Shown piece after piece: positions 1 to 8,877 of a stretch of 64,000 nucleotides of DNA. The stretch is from an uncultured Lachnospiraceae bacterium (GTDB taxonomy: Bacteria; Bacillota; Clostridia; Lachnospirales; Lachnospiraceae): assembly GCA_910586205.1 (NCBI GenBank), contig CAJUGD010000021.1, positions 3,369 to 67,368 of the forward strand, given 5' to 3'. The notes below the pieces were generated by a model. The model searched no databases, was not told where the DNA came from, and was given only the letters and a program-made list of their open reading frames with translations. How positions within the stretch are numbered: the stretch's first letter is position 1; each line of letters opens with the position of its first letter. The position numbers were made by a program, and so were the translations under genes.

Positions 1-85
1 TGGAAAGTCGTCCGGCTGAGATAAAATACCGCTTATTTTAAACCCTGGAACCTGATCTGGATAATGCCAGCGTAGGAAGGACATT
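1..85 (+). promoter_or_regulatory. TPP riboswitch (5' edge cut by window)
   Basis: The conserved THI-element blocks are visible: a GGCTGAGAT block at about 14-22, ACCCTGGAACCTGATCTGG at 42-60, and ATAATGCCAGCGTAGGAAGG directly after. The opening GGGGTGC block would lie just outside the window. It binds thiamine pyrophosphate and controls the downstream thiamine-precursor transport operon. A hairpin with a T-run lies between it and the first gene, so control is most simply by transcription termination when TPP is abundant. Confidence 0.95.
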
Positions 86-125
86 TGATGAACCTGTTTC
101 ATTGTTTCATGAATGGACAGTTTAT

Positions 126-158
126 AATTCCGCCTGGAGATCCGGACGGAATTTTTTT
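126..158 (+). terminator. Riboswitch expression-platform terminator
   Basis: AATTCCG (126-132) pairs with CGGAATT (147-153) around a short inner stem, followed by seven Ts. It sits between the TPP aptamer and the first thi gene, the expected place for a ligand-controlled intrinsic terminator. Confidence 0.85.
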
Positions 159-178
159 ATTTCAGAAAGGAGATTATG

Positions 179-475
179 ATGAACGCAAGCGTAGCAATCC
201 AATCCTTACCCGAGGCAGCCAATGACGAGGAGCTGATCCGCGTTGTAGATGAGGTCATTGCCTATATTAAAAGCACCGGCCTGAACTGCTATGTAGGACC
301 TTTTGAGACAGCCATTGAGGGAGATTATGATGAACTGATGGATATTGTCAAGGAATGCCAGCACATTGCCATCCGTGCAGGAGCTCCTTCTGTGGCAGCC
401 TATATCAAAGTAACCTACCGCCCGGAAGGAGAGGTACTTACCATTGACAAAAAAGTCACAAAGCATCATCAGTAA
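179..475 (+). CDS. Thiamine-binding protein, MTH1187/YkoF family
   Basis: This small cytosolic protein of 98 residues matches the single-domain MTH1187/YkoF fold (ferredoxin-like), whose members bind thiamine or its hydroxymethylpyrimidine (HMP) moiety. Family features visible are the opening NASVAIQSLP strand, the GPFETAIEGDYDEL segment and a C-terminal AYIKVTYRP strand. Two ATGs are adjacent at 176 and 179. The AAAGGAG at 166-172 is spaced better for 179, so that start is used. It is the first gene after the TPP riboswitch and overlaps the permease gene by 32 bases, so it very likely acts with the transporter as an intracellular thiamine or HMP binder. Its exact ligand is inferred from context. 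Confidence 0.85.
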   Translation: MNASVAIQSLPEAANDEELIRVVDEVIAYIKSTGLNCYVGPFETAIEGDYDELMDIVKECQHIAIRAGAPSVAAYIKVTYRPEGEVLTIDKKVTKHHQ

Positions 476-1217
476 ACTGTGCTCCTGTTCCGCGGTTTTA
501 GGGATGCTTCTTATCTGGCAGCTTGCTGCACAGGGAGGACTGGTGGATGCTTTTCTTCTTCCTTCGCCGGTTCAGGTAATCAAAGCCTTTATTACCGAGC
601 TTCCGATCCTGACAGCGCATTCTGTCGTCACCCTGTCAGAAGCCTTTATCGGTCTGGCTTTTGGCATCCTTCTTGGTTTTATTATGGCTGTAATGATGGA
701 TCGGTTTGATGTTCTCTGCCAGGCATTTTATCCCCTGGTGGTCCTTACTCAGACCGTTCCCACGGTAGCAATCGCCCCCCTTCTGGTGCTGTGGTTCGGA
801 TATGAGATGACGCCCAAGATTATTCTGATTGTCATCACCACCTTTTTTCCCATTACCATAGGACTTTTAACCGGCTTTCGCTCTGCCGATCCGGATGCTG
901 TCAGCCTTTTAAAAGCCATGGGAGCCGGACAGGCACAGATCTTTTTTTATATTAAGCTGCCCGGAGCCATGAGCCAGTTTTTTTCCGGCCTGCGCATATC
1001 TGCCTCCTATGCAGTGGTAGGCGCCGTGATCTCTGAATGGCTGGGCGGATTTGGAGGGCTGGGCGTGTATATGACCAGAGTGAAAAAGGCGTTTTCCTTT
1101 GACAAAATGTTTGCCGTGATCTTTTTAATCTCGGCAATCAGCCTGCTTCTGATGAACGGAGTGGAGATTTTACAAAAGCTGTGTATGCCTTGGGACAGAG
1201 ACAGCCGAAAGAAATAA
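444..1217 (+). CDS. thiX: ABC transporter permease, ThiX-type
   Basis: This is a 257-residue inner-membrane permease of the BPD-transport (SsuC/ThiX) class with about six hydrophobic segments. The EAA-loop signature is visible around residue 150-175 (LLKAMGAGQAQIFFYIKLPGA), the site that contacts the ATPase. The start is TTG at 444, supported by GGAAGGAGAGG about nine bases upstream; it lies inside the preceding gene and implies translational coupling. With the lipoprotein and ATPase that follow it forms a complete importer under the TPP riboswitch, so a thiamine precursor (HMP or formylaminopyrimidine) is the likely substrate. The permease sequence alone does not discriminate thiamine from sulfonate relatives; the riboswitch does. 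Confidence 0.88.
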   Translation: MTKKSQSIISKLCSCSAVLGMLLIWQLAAQGGLVDAFLLPSPVQVIKAFITELPILTAHSVVTLSEAFIGLAFGILLGFIMAVMMDRFDVLCQAFYPLVVLTQTVPTVAIAPLLVLWFGYEMTPKIILIVITTFFPITIGLLTGFRSADPDAVSLLKAMGAGQAQIFFYIKLPGAMSQFFSGLRISASYAVVGAVISEWLGGFGGLGVYMTRVKKAFSFDKMFAVIFLISAISLLLMNGVEILQKLCMPWDRDSRKK

Positions 1218-1255
1218 AATCATTTACTCATTAAGAGCTTAACGAGGAGAATCTC

Positions 1256-2275
1256 ATGAAAAAAAGATGGATGATTACCATGACAGCAATTCTGGCCCTT
1301 TCCCTGGCTGGATGCGGATCCAAAACAAATCCTCCCCCGGCCGAAGATACCGATCTGACCAAGATCACCTTTGTGCTGGACTGGACTCCCAACACCAACC
1401 ATACCGGACTGTATGTAGCCGCCCAAAAAGGATATTTCAAAGATGTTGGCCTTGAGGTGGAGATCGTCCAGCCCCCGGAAGGAGGCGCTGAGGTGCTGGT
1501 AGCCTCCGGAAAGGCTCAGTTCGGCGTAAGCTTCCAGGATACCATGGCCCCTTCCCTGGCAGGAGAAAACGCCCTTCCCATTCAGGCTGTAGCCGCCATC
1601 CTGCAGCACAACACCTCCGGCATTATCTCCCGCAAAGGAGAAGGCATGGATGTTCCTAAGGGGCTGGAGGGAAAAAGATATGCCACCTGGGAGTCCCCCA
1701 TAGAGCTGGCTGCCTTAAAGAATCTGGTAGAAGGCGACGGAGGTGATTTTAGTAAGGTAGAGCTGATTCCCAACACAGTTACCGATGAGGTATCGGCCTT
1801 AAAAACAAATGCTGTGGATGCTATTTGGATTTTTTATGGCTGGGCCGGGGTCAAGACAGAGCTGGAGGATCTTAAGACCGACTATTTTGCTTTTTCTGAT
1901 ATTAACCCGGTATTTGACTATTACACTCCGGTCATTATATCCGGCACACAATTTTTAGAAAAAGAACCTGATACGGCAAAAGCCTTTCTGTCTGCCCTCT
2001 CCAAAGGTTATGAAGACGCGGCACAAAATCCAAAGGAAGCGGCGGACATCCTCTGTAAAGCCGTGCCTGAGCTTGATCCGGCCCTAGCCTTAGCCAGCCA
2101 GGAATATCTGTCAGCTCAGTACCTGGCTGACGCTCCCTTCTGGGGCTATATGGAACCGAAGCGCTGGAACGGATTTTACGCCTGGCTGAATGATAATGGC
2201 CTTTCTGACCCCATGCTTCCGGAAAATATGGGCTTCACCAATGACTACCTGCCACAGCAGAGGGATTCCAAATGA
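1256..2275 (+). CDS. thiY: ABC substrate-binding lipoprotein, ThiY/NMT1-THI5 family
   Basis: A 339-residue secreted lipoprotein. A short basic start, a hydrophobic stretch and the lipobox LAGC (Cys about residue 20) mark a type II signal peptide. The mature domain begins with the ThiY-like FVLDWTPNTNHTGLYVAAQKGYF region, and GISFQDT-like residues (FGVSFQDTMAPSLAGE) line the pyrimidine site in NMT1/THI5 relatives. The family binds HMP or N-formyl-aminopyrimidine and delivers it to ThiX. An ATG with GAGGAG upstream is clear. Its stop overlaps the ATPase start by four bases, so the two are translated together. Confidence 0.9.
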   Translation: MKKRWMITMTAILALSLAGCGSKTNPPPAEDTDLTKITFVLDWTPNTNHTGLYVAAQKGYFKDVGLEVEIVQPPEGGAEVLVASGKAQFGVSFQDTMAPSLAGENALPIQAVAAILQHNTSGIISRKGEGMDVPKGLEGKRYATWESPIELAALKNLVEGDGGDFSKVELIPNTVTDEVSALKTNAVDAIWIFYGWAGVKTELEDLKTDYFAFSDINPVFDYYTPVIISGTQFLEKEPDTAKAFLSALSKGYEDAAQNPKEAADILCKAVPELDPALALASQEYLSAQYLADAPFWGYMEPKRWNGFYAWLNDNGLSDPMLPENMGFTNDYLPQQRDSK

Positions 2276-3021
2276 CAGCCCTTAAAGTAGAAAATATTAC
2301 CAAATCCTTTGACGGACAAACCATTATCCGACATGTCTCCCTTACTCTAAAAGACGGGGAACTGGTTTCCCTCTTAGGGGTAAGCGGAGGAGGAAAGACT
2401 ACCTTATTTAATATAATCGCCGGCTTAAGCCAACCGGATGAAGGAAAGATTTTTTTAGACGGCCATGATATTACGGGAAAACCAGGCCAGATAAGCTATA
2501 TGCTCCAAAAAGATCTGCTGCTTCCCTACCGCACCACCTTAGATAATGTAGCCCTCCCTCTGCTGATCCAGGGGATGCCAAAAGCCAAAGCACGATTGCA
2601 GGCATCTGAATACTTTGCACAGTTTGGTCTGGAAGGCACTCAGAAAAAATACCCTTCCCAGCTTTCCGGCGGTATGAGGCAGCGGGCCGCCCTTCTGCGC
2701 ACCTATCTTTTTTCCGAGAAAGTGGCTTTGCTGGATGAACCTTTCTCTGCCCTGGACATGCTGACCAAAAGCGCAGTCCATGACTGGTATCTTCAGGTAA
2801 TGGAAACGATTCATCTCTCCACCTTGTTTGTCACCCATGACATAGAAGAAGCCATCCTTTTGTCTGACCGCATTTATCTTTTGACCGGAACCCCTGGTTC
2901 TGTCACAAAAGAAATCCGAATTGAGGAGCCTCGTCCCAGAAAAAGAGAGTTTTCTCTTTCAGAACGTTTTTTAGATTACAAGCGCCAGATCCTAATGCAT
3001 CTGGAAAAAGCACAGGCATAA
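2272..3021 (+). CDS. thiZ: ABC transporter ATP-binding protein, ThiZ-type
   Basis: A 249-residue cytosolic ATPase. It has a Walker A GVSGGGKTT near residue 38, a Q-loop (MLQKDLLLPYRT), the signature LSGGMRQR near 130, a Walker B ALLDEPFSALD and the switch His in FVTHDIEEA. It powers import through the adjacent permease. The start overlaps the lipoprotein stop in an ATGA arrangement. It is the last gene of the TPP-controlled operon; a long hairpin follows at 3029. Confidence 0.9.
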   Translation: MTALKVENITKSFDGQTIIRHVSLTLKDGELVSLLGVSGGGKTTLFNIIAGLSQPDEGKIFLDGHDITGKPGQISYMLQKDLLLPYRTTLDNVALPLLIQGMPKAKARLQASEYFAQFGLEGTQKKYPSQLSGGMRQRAALLRTYLFSEKVALLDEPFSALDMLTKSAVHDWYLQVMETIHLSTLFVTHDIEEAILLSDRIYLLTGTPGSVTKEIRIEEPRPRKREFSLSERFLDYKRQILMHLEKAQA

Positions 3022-3028
3022 AAAATGA

Positions 3029-3077
3029 TATCCGGCAGCATACATCGTTCCTTTTCTGTGATGTATGCTGCCGGATA
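3029..3077. terminator. 18-bp stem terminator shared by convergent genes
   Basis: A perfect 18-bp stem (TATCCGGCAGCATACATC and its complement) encloses a 13-nt loop. Read on the minus strand it is followed by a run of six Ts, which makes it a standard terminator for the dehydrogenase gene. On the plus strand it follows the thi ATPase gene closely and is followed less directly by TTTTATTT, so it probably stops both directions. Confidence 0.8.
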
Positions 3078-3104
3078 CTCTATGCTGCTGCCTTTTATTT
3101 ACCC

Positions 3105-4076
3105 TTAATTCTCCTGCGGATAACGGAATTTCCACTGTCTGCGGAGCTCGTCGCAAAGCTCCATCACCCGAACCGTTTCATCCAACGGCATGGACTCTGT
3201 TTCTGTCTTCCCAGAATCAAAAGCAGCCGCCGCTTCCTCAAATTCGTACTCATACCCATTGACCTTTTCCGGGAAGTCAATCCTTTTCACCAGATTATAG
3301 CCTTCGTCAAAAACAGAAACCGATTGGGGATTATTAATATTTTCCACAATCATAAAGCCCTTATCCCCATGTATGATCCCCTTCCGGTCAGAGCGGGAAT
3401 ACATTCCTGCCGTGAGGACAGCCATCCTACCGTCTTTAAAAAACATGGTAATACTCTCCATGCCATCCACTCCGCCAGGATGCATTTTCACAGAAGATTC
3501 CATTCGCTCAATCTCATTTCCAAAACACATAAGCGCAAAATTAATGCCATATACCCCCAGGTCAAGCAGCGCTCCGCCTGCCAGCTCCGGCTTGACCAGA
3601 CGTTCCTTCTTCACTACCGGATAAAACAAATTCCCGGTAAGCACACTAGGTGTCCCCACAGCTCCCTCGTCAATCAAATCCCGGATGATCTTTCTGGAAG
3701 GCATATACCGGGTCCAGATGGCTTCTGCCGCGAACAATCCCTTCTTCCTGGCATGATCCCGCACCTCTTTGGCCTGGCTGCTGTTTATGCAGAATGCCTT
3801 CTCGCAGATCACCCCTTTTCCATAGTCTAAGGCCATCATCATCTGCTCATAATGAAAAGAATGAGGCGTGGCAATATAGATCACATCCACCTCCGGATCT
3901 TTCATCATCTCCTCATAACTTCCATAAGCCTTCTGAAATCCCCATTTCTCGGCAAACTCCTTAGCCCTGGCAAGATCTCTTGCCGCAACTGCACAGCGCT
4001 GCACCCCTTCTGCCTGGGCTACTGCCGGAGCCACCACCTCTGAAATTCTCCCTGCACCCAAAAATCCAATCTTCAT
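3105..4076 (-). CDS. Gfo/Idh/MocA-family oxidoreductase
   Basis: A 323-residue NAD(P)-dependent dehydrogenase of the Gfo/Idh/MocA superfamily. The N-terminal Rossmann motif is GFLGAGRIS at residues 4-12, and the substrate-site segment with the conserved lysine is VICEKAFCIN near residue 90. The C-terminal half is the usual beta-sheet substrate domain. These enzymes oxidise or reduce sugars, inositols, imino sugars and dihydrodiols, so the substrate cannot be named. An AAGGAGGATTTC site precedes the ATG. It is the last gene of the LacI-controlled operon after the kinase and aldolase, which suggests that it interconverts the imported sugar or sugar acid. Confidence 0.85.
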   Translation of the reverse strand: MKIGFLGAGRISEVVAPAVAQAEGVQRCAVAARDLARAKEFAEKWGFQKAYGSYEEMMKDPEVDVIYIATPHSFHYEQMMMALDYGKGVICEKAFCINSSQAKEVRDHARKKGLFAAEAIWTRYMPSRKIIRDLIDEGAVGTPSVLTGNLFYPVVKKERLVKPELAGGALLDLGVYGINFALMCFGNEIERMESSVKMHPGGVDGMESITMFFKDGRMAVLTAGMYSRSDRKGIIHGDKGFMIVENINNPQSVSVFDEGYNLVKRIDFPEKVNGYEYEFEEAAAAFDSGKTETESMPLDETVRVMELCDELRRQWKFRYPQEN

Positions 4077-4141
4077 AAGAAATCCTCCTTGCCTTCATTT
4101 GTTACCGATTGTTCTTATTTTATGGGGGCAGAGATAAAATG

Positions 4142-5071
4142 TCAAGAAGTTAAATGCACCTGCTCAAACAATTCCCACACCTTATCCGGTTCCACATATC
4201 CTACTTTGCTGAACATGGCATTGCAAACCCCACATGCCATAGCCAGCCTTACACAGTCTGCCTTACTCATCCCCCTCTCTGTTCCCATACAAAATCCGGC
4301 CACAGAAGAATCGCCGCATCCAATGGTAGACAACACCTTTACTTTCGGAATGCTGATCCGTAAGGTCTGGGCATCATCCATAAAAAGTCCTCCGGATTCT
4401 CCCATGGAGATCAGCAGATTCTCTACTCCCATCCTCTGCATGGCACGGCCATACTTCAAAAGACTGTTAAGAGTGTTTTCTTCTTCTGTTTCAAACAATT
4501 CCGTTAACTCGCTGAAATTAGGCTTGGAAAAATAATATTCTCCGGGGAATGACTTTTTCAAGTAAATTCCCGTGGCATCCAATACACATTTGCACTCGTT
4601 CTCCCGGCATATTTGGCTGATCATACTATATATTTCCTGACTCATGCCCTTCATGGGAATCCCTGAACAGATCACCAAATCACCGGCCTTTAAATCCTTT
4701 TCAAGTACATACAGAAAATGCTTCTGTTCCTCCTCACCCACCCAGACTCCTGGCTCCGTGATCTCGGTTTCCATCCGGTTTTGATTGTCTATAATATTGA
4801 TGGTGGTTCTGGTCTCTCCTTCTATGGGAAATGCGCGAAATTCCACATGGCAGGCATCCATTTCCTCCTCTACCATCCTTCCGTTGGTTCCCCCTACAAA
4901 TCCATAGAGGGCACACCGCTCCCCCATCCTGCTTAAAACCCGGGCAACATTGACTCCCTTTCCTCCCACATCTGTCCTGGGAGTAATCTCATAAAACTTT
5001 ACCCCGGATCGGAAATCATTTATGTAATAAGTGCGGTCAATCACCGGATTCAGCCCAACTACGCGAATCAT
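4142..5071 (-). CDS. PfkB-family hexose-phosphate kinase (1-phosphofructokinase / tagatose-6-P kinase type)
   Basis: A 309-residue ribokinase-fold kinase of the 1-phosphofructokinase/LacC branch. The start has VVGLNPVIDRTYY, the sugar-binding DVGGKGVNVARVL motif is near residue 35, and the C-terminal ATP/anion-hole motif is GCGDSSVAGF near 250. The usual GAGD is GCGD here, but the catalytic Asp is kept. It would phosphorylate a ketose phosphate at C1 or C6 to feed the adjacent bisphosphate aldolase. Start and aldolase stop overlap by four bases (ATGA), so the pair is co-translated. Fructose, tagatose and modified ketose phosphates are all possible substrates. Confidence 0.85.
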   Translation of the reverse strand: MIRVVGLNPVIDRTYYINDFRSGVKFYEITPRTDVGGKGVNVARVLSRMGERCALYGFVGGTNGRMVEEEMDACHVEFRAFPIEGETRTTINIIDNQNRMETEITEPGVWVGEEEQKHFLYVLEKDLKAGDLVICSGIPMKGMSQEIYSMISQICRENECKCVLDATGIYLKKSFPGEYYFSKPNFSELTELFETEEENTLNSLLKYGRAMQRMGVENLLISMGESGGLFMDDAQTLRISIPKVKVLSTIGCGDSSVAGFCMGTERGMSKADCVRLAMACGVCNAMFSKVGYVEPDKVWELFEQVHLTS

Positions 5072-6042
5072 AGGAAATCCCCCTTATCAGAAACCAGCCT
5101 TTTTCCTTTGTCCTTCTCATACCTTCCTGCGCTTTTAAGGACTTCTGTCATCTTGTGTTCCACTTCCATGCAAAATGCATCTCTGGCTAGTTCTAAATAT
5201 TTCCTCGGGTCATAGATGTCTGGTCTGCCGTTAAAAAACTCCCGGACCGCCGTGGTAAACACCAGAAAATTATCTACATCCATGTTTACCTTCCTCACAC
5301 CCAGAGCCACTGCCTCTGCAATGCTCTCCTCGCTGCAGTTGCGCAGATACTCTATTTGTCCTCCCTGGCGGTTGCATGCGTCAATCAGCTTTGGAGGCAA
5401 AGAAGCAGCCCCGTGAAGCACAAAGGGATAATCCGGTTTTCTCTCCACGATTTCCTCCAAACGCTTAAAATCCAGAGGCAGATAATCTTCCCCCCGCACC
5501 CCTCCATGAGAGGTTCCCACTGCCACTGCCAGGGCATCACAGCCTGTCCTGTCAATAAATTCTGCAGCCAGATCTGGATCCGTGTACACAGCCTTTTCTG
5601 AAAACACCATATCCTCAAATCCCGGAAGGCGCCCCAGCTCCGCCTCCACCCATATTCCCTTCTCATGTGCATACTCTGCCACTTGTCGTGTCCTTTGTAC
5701 ATTCTCCTCATAGGGAAGATGGGAACCGTCAAACATCACTGCCTGACACCCTGCCTCTATGGCCTCTTTGCATGCATCTATCGTACTGCAGTGATCATGC
5801 TGAATGAAAAAGGGCACATCATACTGCTCGGCCAATGTATGCAAAGTGTCCACATATTCCCTGAAATGGCCTACATATTTCCTCGCCCCCATGGATACCT
5901 GAAGAATCGCCGGAGATCTTCTGGCCTGTGCTGCCTCCATAACTGCTATCATGGTCTCCCATGAAAAGGTATTAAACGCCCCAAGGCCATAATGGTTTTT
6001 TATGGCATGGCCATACAGCTCCCTCGGACTCTTAATTCCCAT
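5068..6042 (-). CDS. Class II ketose-bisphosphate aldolase (GatY/KbaY/FbaA-like)
   Basis: A 324-residue zinc-dependent TIM-barrel aldolase. It has the opening YGLGAFNTFSWETM, the metal-site block FFIQHDHCST near residue 80 (HDH ligands), the GCQAVMFDGSHLPYEEN segment, and FVLHGAASLP with a further histidine near 205. It cleaves a ketose-1,6-bisphosphate to DHAP plus an aldehyde. Paralogues distinguish fructose-, tagatose- and sulfo-sugar phosphates only by fine detail, so the substrate is open. It overlaps the hydrolase upstream by 11 bases and the kinase downstream by four. It is one of three class II aldolases in this window (see also 16329 and 30477). Confidence 0.88.
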   Translation of the reverse strand: MGIKSPRELYGHAIKNHYGLGAFNTFSWETMIAVMEAAQARRSPAILQVSMGARKYVGHFREYVDTLHTLAEQYDVPFFIQHDHCSTIDACKEAIEAGCQAVMFDGSHLPYEENVQRTRQVAEYAHEKGIWVEAELGRLPGFEDMVFSEKAVYTDPDLAAEFIDRTGCDALAVAVGTSHGGVRGEDYLPLDFKRLEEIVERKPDYPFVLHGAASLPPKLIDACNRQGGQIEYLRNCSEESIAEAVALGVRKVNMDVDNFLVFTTAVREFFNGRPDIYDPRKYLELARDAFCMEVEHKMTEVLKSAGRYEKDKGKRLVSDKGDFL

Positions 6043-6865
6043 TTTTCCTCACCTCCATTTTTCTGAACCGGACAAATTCTTCGATTGTTTCCAATACCTC
6101 ATAAAGATTCTCCGCCTCATTAAACCACCCATGGCCTTTGTCCTCAAAAGAGCGGATCCACGCCCGTCCTCCGGCTGTCTCCATGCTTTGCTTCATGTCC
6201 ACACATTGCTGTAAAGGCACGATCTCATCCCTGCTTCCATGCAGCATCAGAATATTCCTCCCGGACCTTCCATGATGCCGGGGCGAATATTCCTCCCACA
6301 GCTCCTTCTCCCACACTGCCCTGTCCAAAAACTGACACACCCTTTCCCGCTCCTTAGGATTCCGTTCACAAAAATCCGTCAGATCATAAATCCCGTTAAG
6401 AAAGATTCCATTGACTGGCTGAAATACCAGCTTTGGATCCAGAGAAAAGTTTTCTATCATTCTTTTGTCTGCCAATATGGACATTGCCCCAATATTTGCT
6501 CCCGGCGAACCGCCTATTACAAACATCAGCGCCGGGTCCACACCCAGCTCTTTTTGATTTTTCCATATCCACTGGTAAACCCCCAGGCAGTCCACAATCG
6601 GCGCCGGGCAGGGGGCAGCCCCTGCCAAACGGTACCTTACTGTCACACACAAAGCATTTAAAGCCAAAGCCAGCCATGAAGCCATTCCCAAAAACTGATC
6701 CTTATCCCCTCCCACAAAGCCGCCGCCGTGAATCAGCACAAATGCCGGCCTATGAGAACAAAGCTCCTGCCCATTGCCATTTATATTATACAAATCACAT
6801 GGGATTGTTTCACTCAAAAAACCGGGAACCTGATAATCTCGGATAAACGTTTTTTTTTCCTTCAC
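6032..6865 (-). CDS. Alpha/beta hydrolase, esterase (acetyl-esterase/HSL-like)
   Basis: A 277-residue alpha/beta-hydrolase. The oxyanion-hole HGGGF is near residue 46, the nucleophile elbow GGSPG near 122, the acid residue sits in LHGSRDEIVP near 220 and the catalytic His in DKGHGWF near 250. The fold and motifs resemble esterases that remove acyl groups from small substrates. The start is GTG at 6865 with GGAGTGG eight bases upstream, three bases after the lipoprotein stop. In an import operon it probably deacylates the incoming compound before the dehydrogenase/kinase/aldolase steps. No signal peptide is seen, so it acts in the cytosol. Confidence 0.82.
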   Translation of the reverse strand: MKEKKTFIRDYQVPGFLSETIPCDLYNINGNGQELCSHRPAFVLIHGGGFVGGDKDQFLGMASWLALALNALCVTVRYRLAGAAPCPAPIVDCLGVYQWIWKNQKELGVDPALMFVIGGSPGANIGAMSILADKRMIENFSLDPKLVFQPVNGIFLNGIYDLTDFCERNPKERERVCQFLDRAVWEKELWEEYSPRHHGRSGRNILMLHGSRDEIVPLQQCVDMKQSMETAGGRAWIRSFEDKGHGWFNEAENLYEVLETIEEFVRFRKMEVRKNGN

Positions 6866-6868
6866 CTG

Positions 6869-8008
6869 CTATTCCACTCCAATTTCCTGCATCGCCTGCT
6901 TTAAGTAATCCAGATTAACAAATTCCTCTGCCGGAATATCGTACTTTTCCTCCAAAAGCCCGGCATCTAAAAACATATCTTTTATGGTGCCGTACCACTG
7001 TTCCAAGGTTTTGTCTTCCACCAGCTTTTTCAATTCCTGATTATTGATCCAGTTTGTCTTTTCCACTACCAGATATGCGGTATCATAATCCGTATTAATG
7101 TAATCAGCTACTTTCTGAACGGTTTCTTCCATATTGTTGTAGCGATCCTCTGTTCCCCGCAGCCATGCTTTCAAGAATCTCACCACCACATCCTCATTGT
7201 TCTCCAAAAACTTATTGGTAGTCACCCAGCTGTTTGTAAACACTGCCTCAGGCAGAAAGTCTTTGGATCCGCTGATTGTCACAACCTTATCCTCTCCCAT
7301 CTCCTTGCGAATCTGATCTGTATACGGCGCCTCAATCGAGATGGAATCAATCTGTCCGGTCATAAATGCCGTAACCTTTCCGGAGGCATCCATGTTAATC
7401 ATATTTACGTCGCTCCGCTCCATCCCATTCAGCTTCAGCGCCATGGAAAGCACCAGCTCGGAAGTTGTCCCCGCAGAGATCGCCACATTTTTCCCCTTTA
7501 AGTCCGCCATAGTCTTATAACCGCTGTCAGCATTAACCAGAATTTCTCCGCTCAAATCCGTGCTGTCCAATGCCAGGATCGTACACTGTCCCTGAGGAGC
7601 AAACACATGAGCTCCCACTCCAAGATAACCAATATCAATGTCGCCTGAAGCCATTGCTGCCAGTTCCGTAGCCCCTGAGGTAAACTGCACCAGCTCCAGC
7701 TCCAGATTCTCCTCCTCAAAATACCCGTTATCAATCGCATTCAGAATACCGCCCACCCCTGTAATATGAGGATGATACGCCACCTTTATCTTTACCCGCT
7801 CCGGCTTCACTGCCTCCTCTGCCTTATCCTTTTCATCTTTTGCCTCATCTTCTTTCTTCTCCTCTCCTGTTGTTTCCGTCTCTGACGAAGCCCCAGAAGC
7901 CGCTGTCTCTGCTGCCGCCTTACTCCCTGTCCCGGAAGATGAACCGCATCCTGCGCAAACTCCCGCTGCCATTACCATTGCCATTAATACTGCCATCTGT
8001 TTCTTCAT
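6869..8008 (-). CDS. ABC substrate-binding lipoprotein, SsuA/TauA/NMT1 type
   Basis: A 379-residue secreted lipoprotein. The lipobox is CAGC near residue 20, followed by a Ser/Thr/Ala-rich and then Glu/Lys-rich linker of about 50 residues that tethers the domain above the membrane. The binding domain starts at KVAYHPHITGVGGI and has the NMT1/SsuA-like block IDIGYLGVGAHVF and the AISAGTTSELVL segment. Relatives bind sulfonates, taurine, nitrate or pyrimidines rather than sugars, which is unusual next to aldolase and hexose-kinase genes. The ATG at 8008 has AGGAGG and is preferred over upstream in-frame starts. It is the third gene after the permease and ATPase. Confidence 0.87.
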   Translation of the reverse strand: MKKQMAVLMAMVMAAGVCAGCGSSSGTGSKAAAETAASGASSETETTGEEKKEDEAKDEKDKAEEAVKPERVKIKVAYHPHITGVGGILNAIDNGYFEEENLELELVQFTSGATELAAMASGDIDIGYLGVGAHVFAPQGQCTILALDSTDLSGEILVNADSGYKTMADLKGKNVAISAGTTSELVLSMALKLNGMERSDVNMINMDASGKVTAFMTGQIDSISIEAPYTDQIRKEMGEDKVVTISGSKDFLPEAVFTNSWVTTNKFLENNEDVVVRFLKAWLRGTEDRYNNMEETVQKVADYINTDYDTAYLVVEKTNWINNQELKKLVEDKTLEQWYGTIKDMFLDAGLLEEKYDIPAEEFVNLDYLKQAMQEIGVE

Positions 8009-8082
8009 CACTTTTCCTCCTGCTTTATTTTTAAACATTTTTGAACAACCCTCTTAAAAATATCCCGCTTTCTGCCAAATCT

Positions 8083-8877
8083 TTATTTGGCATTTTCCAA
8101 ATATTCCTTATAAACCTTATTCCAAATCTGGTTCTTCAGCTCATTAAACTCTGGTGTCAGCTTTGTCTCCTGATCTCTCGGATAAGGCAGATGTACATCC
8201 ACAATCTCCCGTATCCGCCCCGGCCCCGCGCTCATAATAATCACCTTGGTGGAAAGCAAAACCGCTTCCTCCACATCATGGGTAATAAAAAAGCAAGTTT
8301 TCTTCTCCTGCTGCCAGGTATTCAAAAGATTCTCCTGAAGCTGCGCCCTGGTCTGCGCGTCCAAAGCCCCAAACGGCTCATCCATCAAAAGCACCTCCGG
8401 TCCGGTGGTGTAAGCTCTGGCAATGGCCACTCTCTGTTTCATTCCCCCGGACAGCTCCTTGGGATAAGACTTGGCAAATTTTTCCAGTCCCACAATCTTT
8501 ATATATTTTTGGGCAATCTCCCTCCGTTTCTCCTTTTCCACCCCTTTCATCCGCAGCCCAAACTCCACATTCTTTTCCACCGTCAGCCAGGGATAAAGGG
8601 CATACTGCTGAAATACCACGCCTTTTCCCTTTCCCGGCCCGGTGACTGACTCTCCTCTCACCTTCACCGTTCCGGTGGAAGGCGGATTCAGCCCGGCAAT
8701 AATATTCATTAAGGTAGTCTTTCCACAGCCGGAAGGCCCTACCACGCAGATAAACTCATTTTTTTCCACATCCAGGTTTACTTCCTCCAATGCCAGAAAA
8801 CTTCCCTCCCGGGTCTCATAGCTTTTGGTCACTCCCTGAATCTCAATCTCTGGTGCATTCTTTTTTCCTGTCTCCAT
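8083..8877 (-). CDS. ABC transporter ATP-binding protein, SsuB/TauB type
   Basis: A 264-residue ATPase. It has Walker A GPSGCGKTT near residue 45, Q-loop VFQQYALYPW, signature LSGGMKQR near 143, Walker B LLMDEPFGALD and switch His FFITHDVEEA. The FQ-x-x-LYPW-L and DEPFGALDAQTR forms are typical of the nitrate/sulfonate/taurine transporter branch. Its ATG follows the permease stop directly (TAGATG), with the GGAGGTG site inside the permease gene's last codons, so translation is coupled. It energises the importer formed with the genes on either side. Confidence 0.9.
   Translation of the reverse strand: METGKKNAPEIEIQGVTKSYETREGSFLALEEVNLDVEKNEFICVVGPSGCGKTTLMNIIAGLNPPSTGTVKVRGESVTGPGKGKGVVFQQYALYPWLTVEKNVEFGLRMKGVEKEKRREIAQKYIKIVGLEKFAKSYPKELSGGMKQRVAIARAYTTGPEVLLMDEPFGALDAQTRAQLQENLLNTWQQEKKTCFFITHDVEEAVLLSTKVIIMSAGPGRIREIVDVHLPYPRDQETKLTPEFNELKNQIWNKVYKEYLENAK

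Noticed and set aside
206..469. Minus-strand frame opposite the thiamine-binding gene
   Set aside because: It mirrors the codons of the real gene and has no ribosome site or recognisable product.
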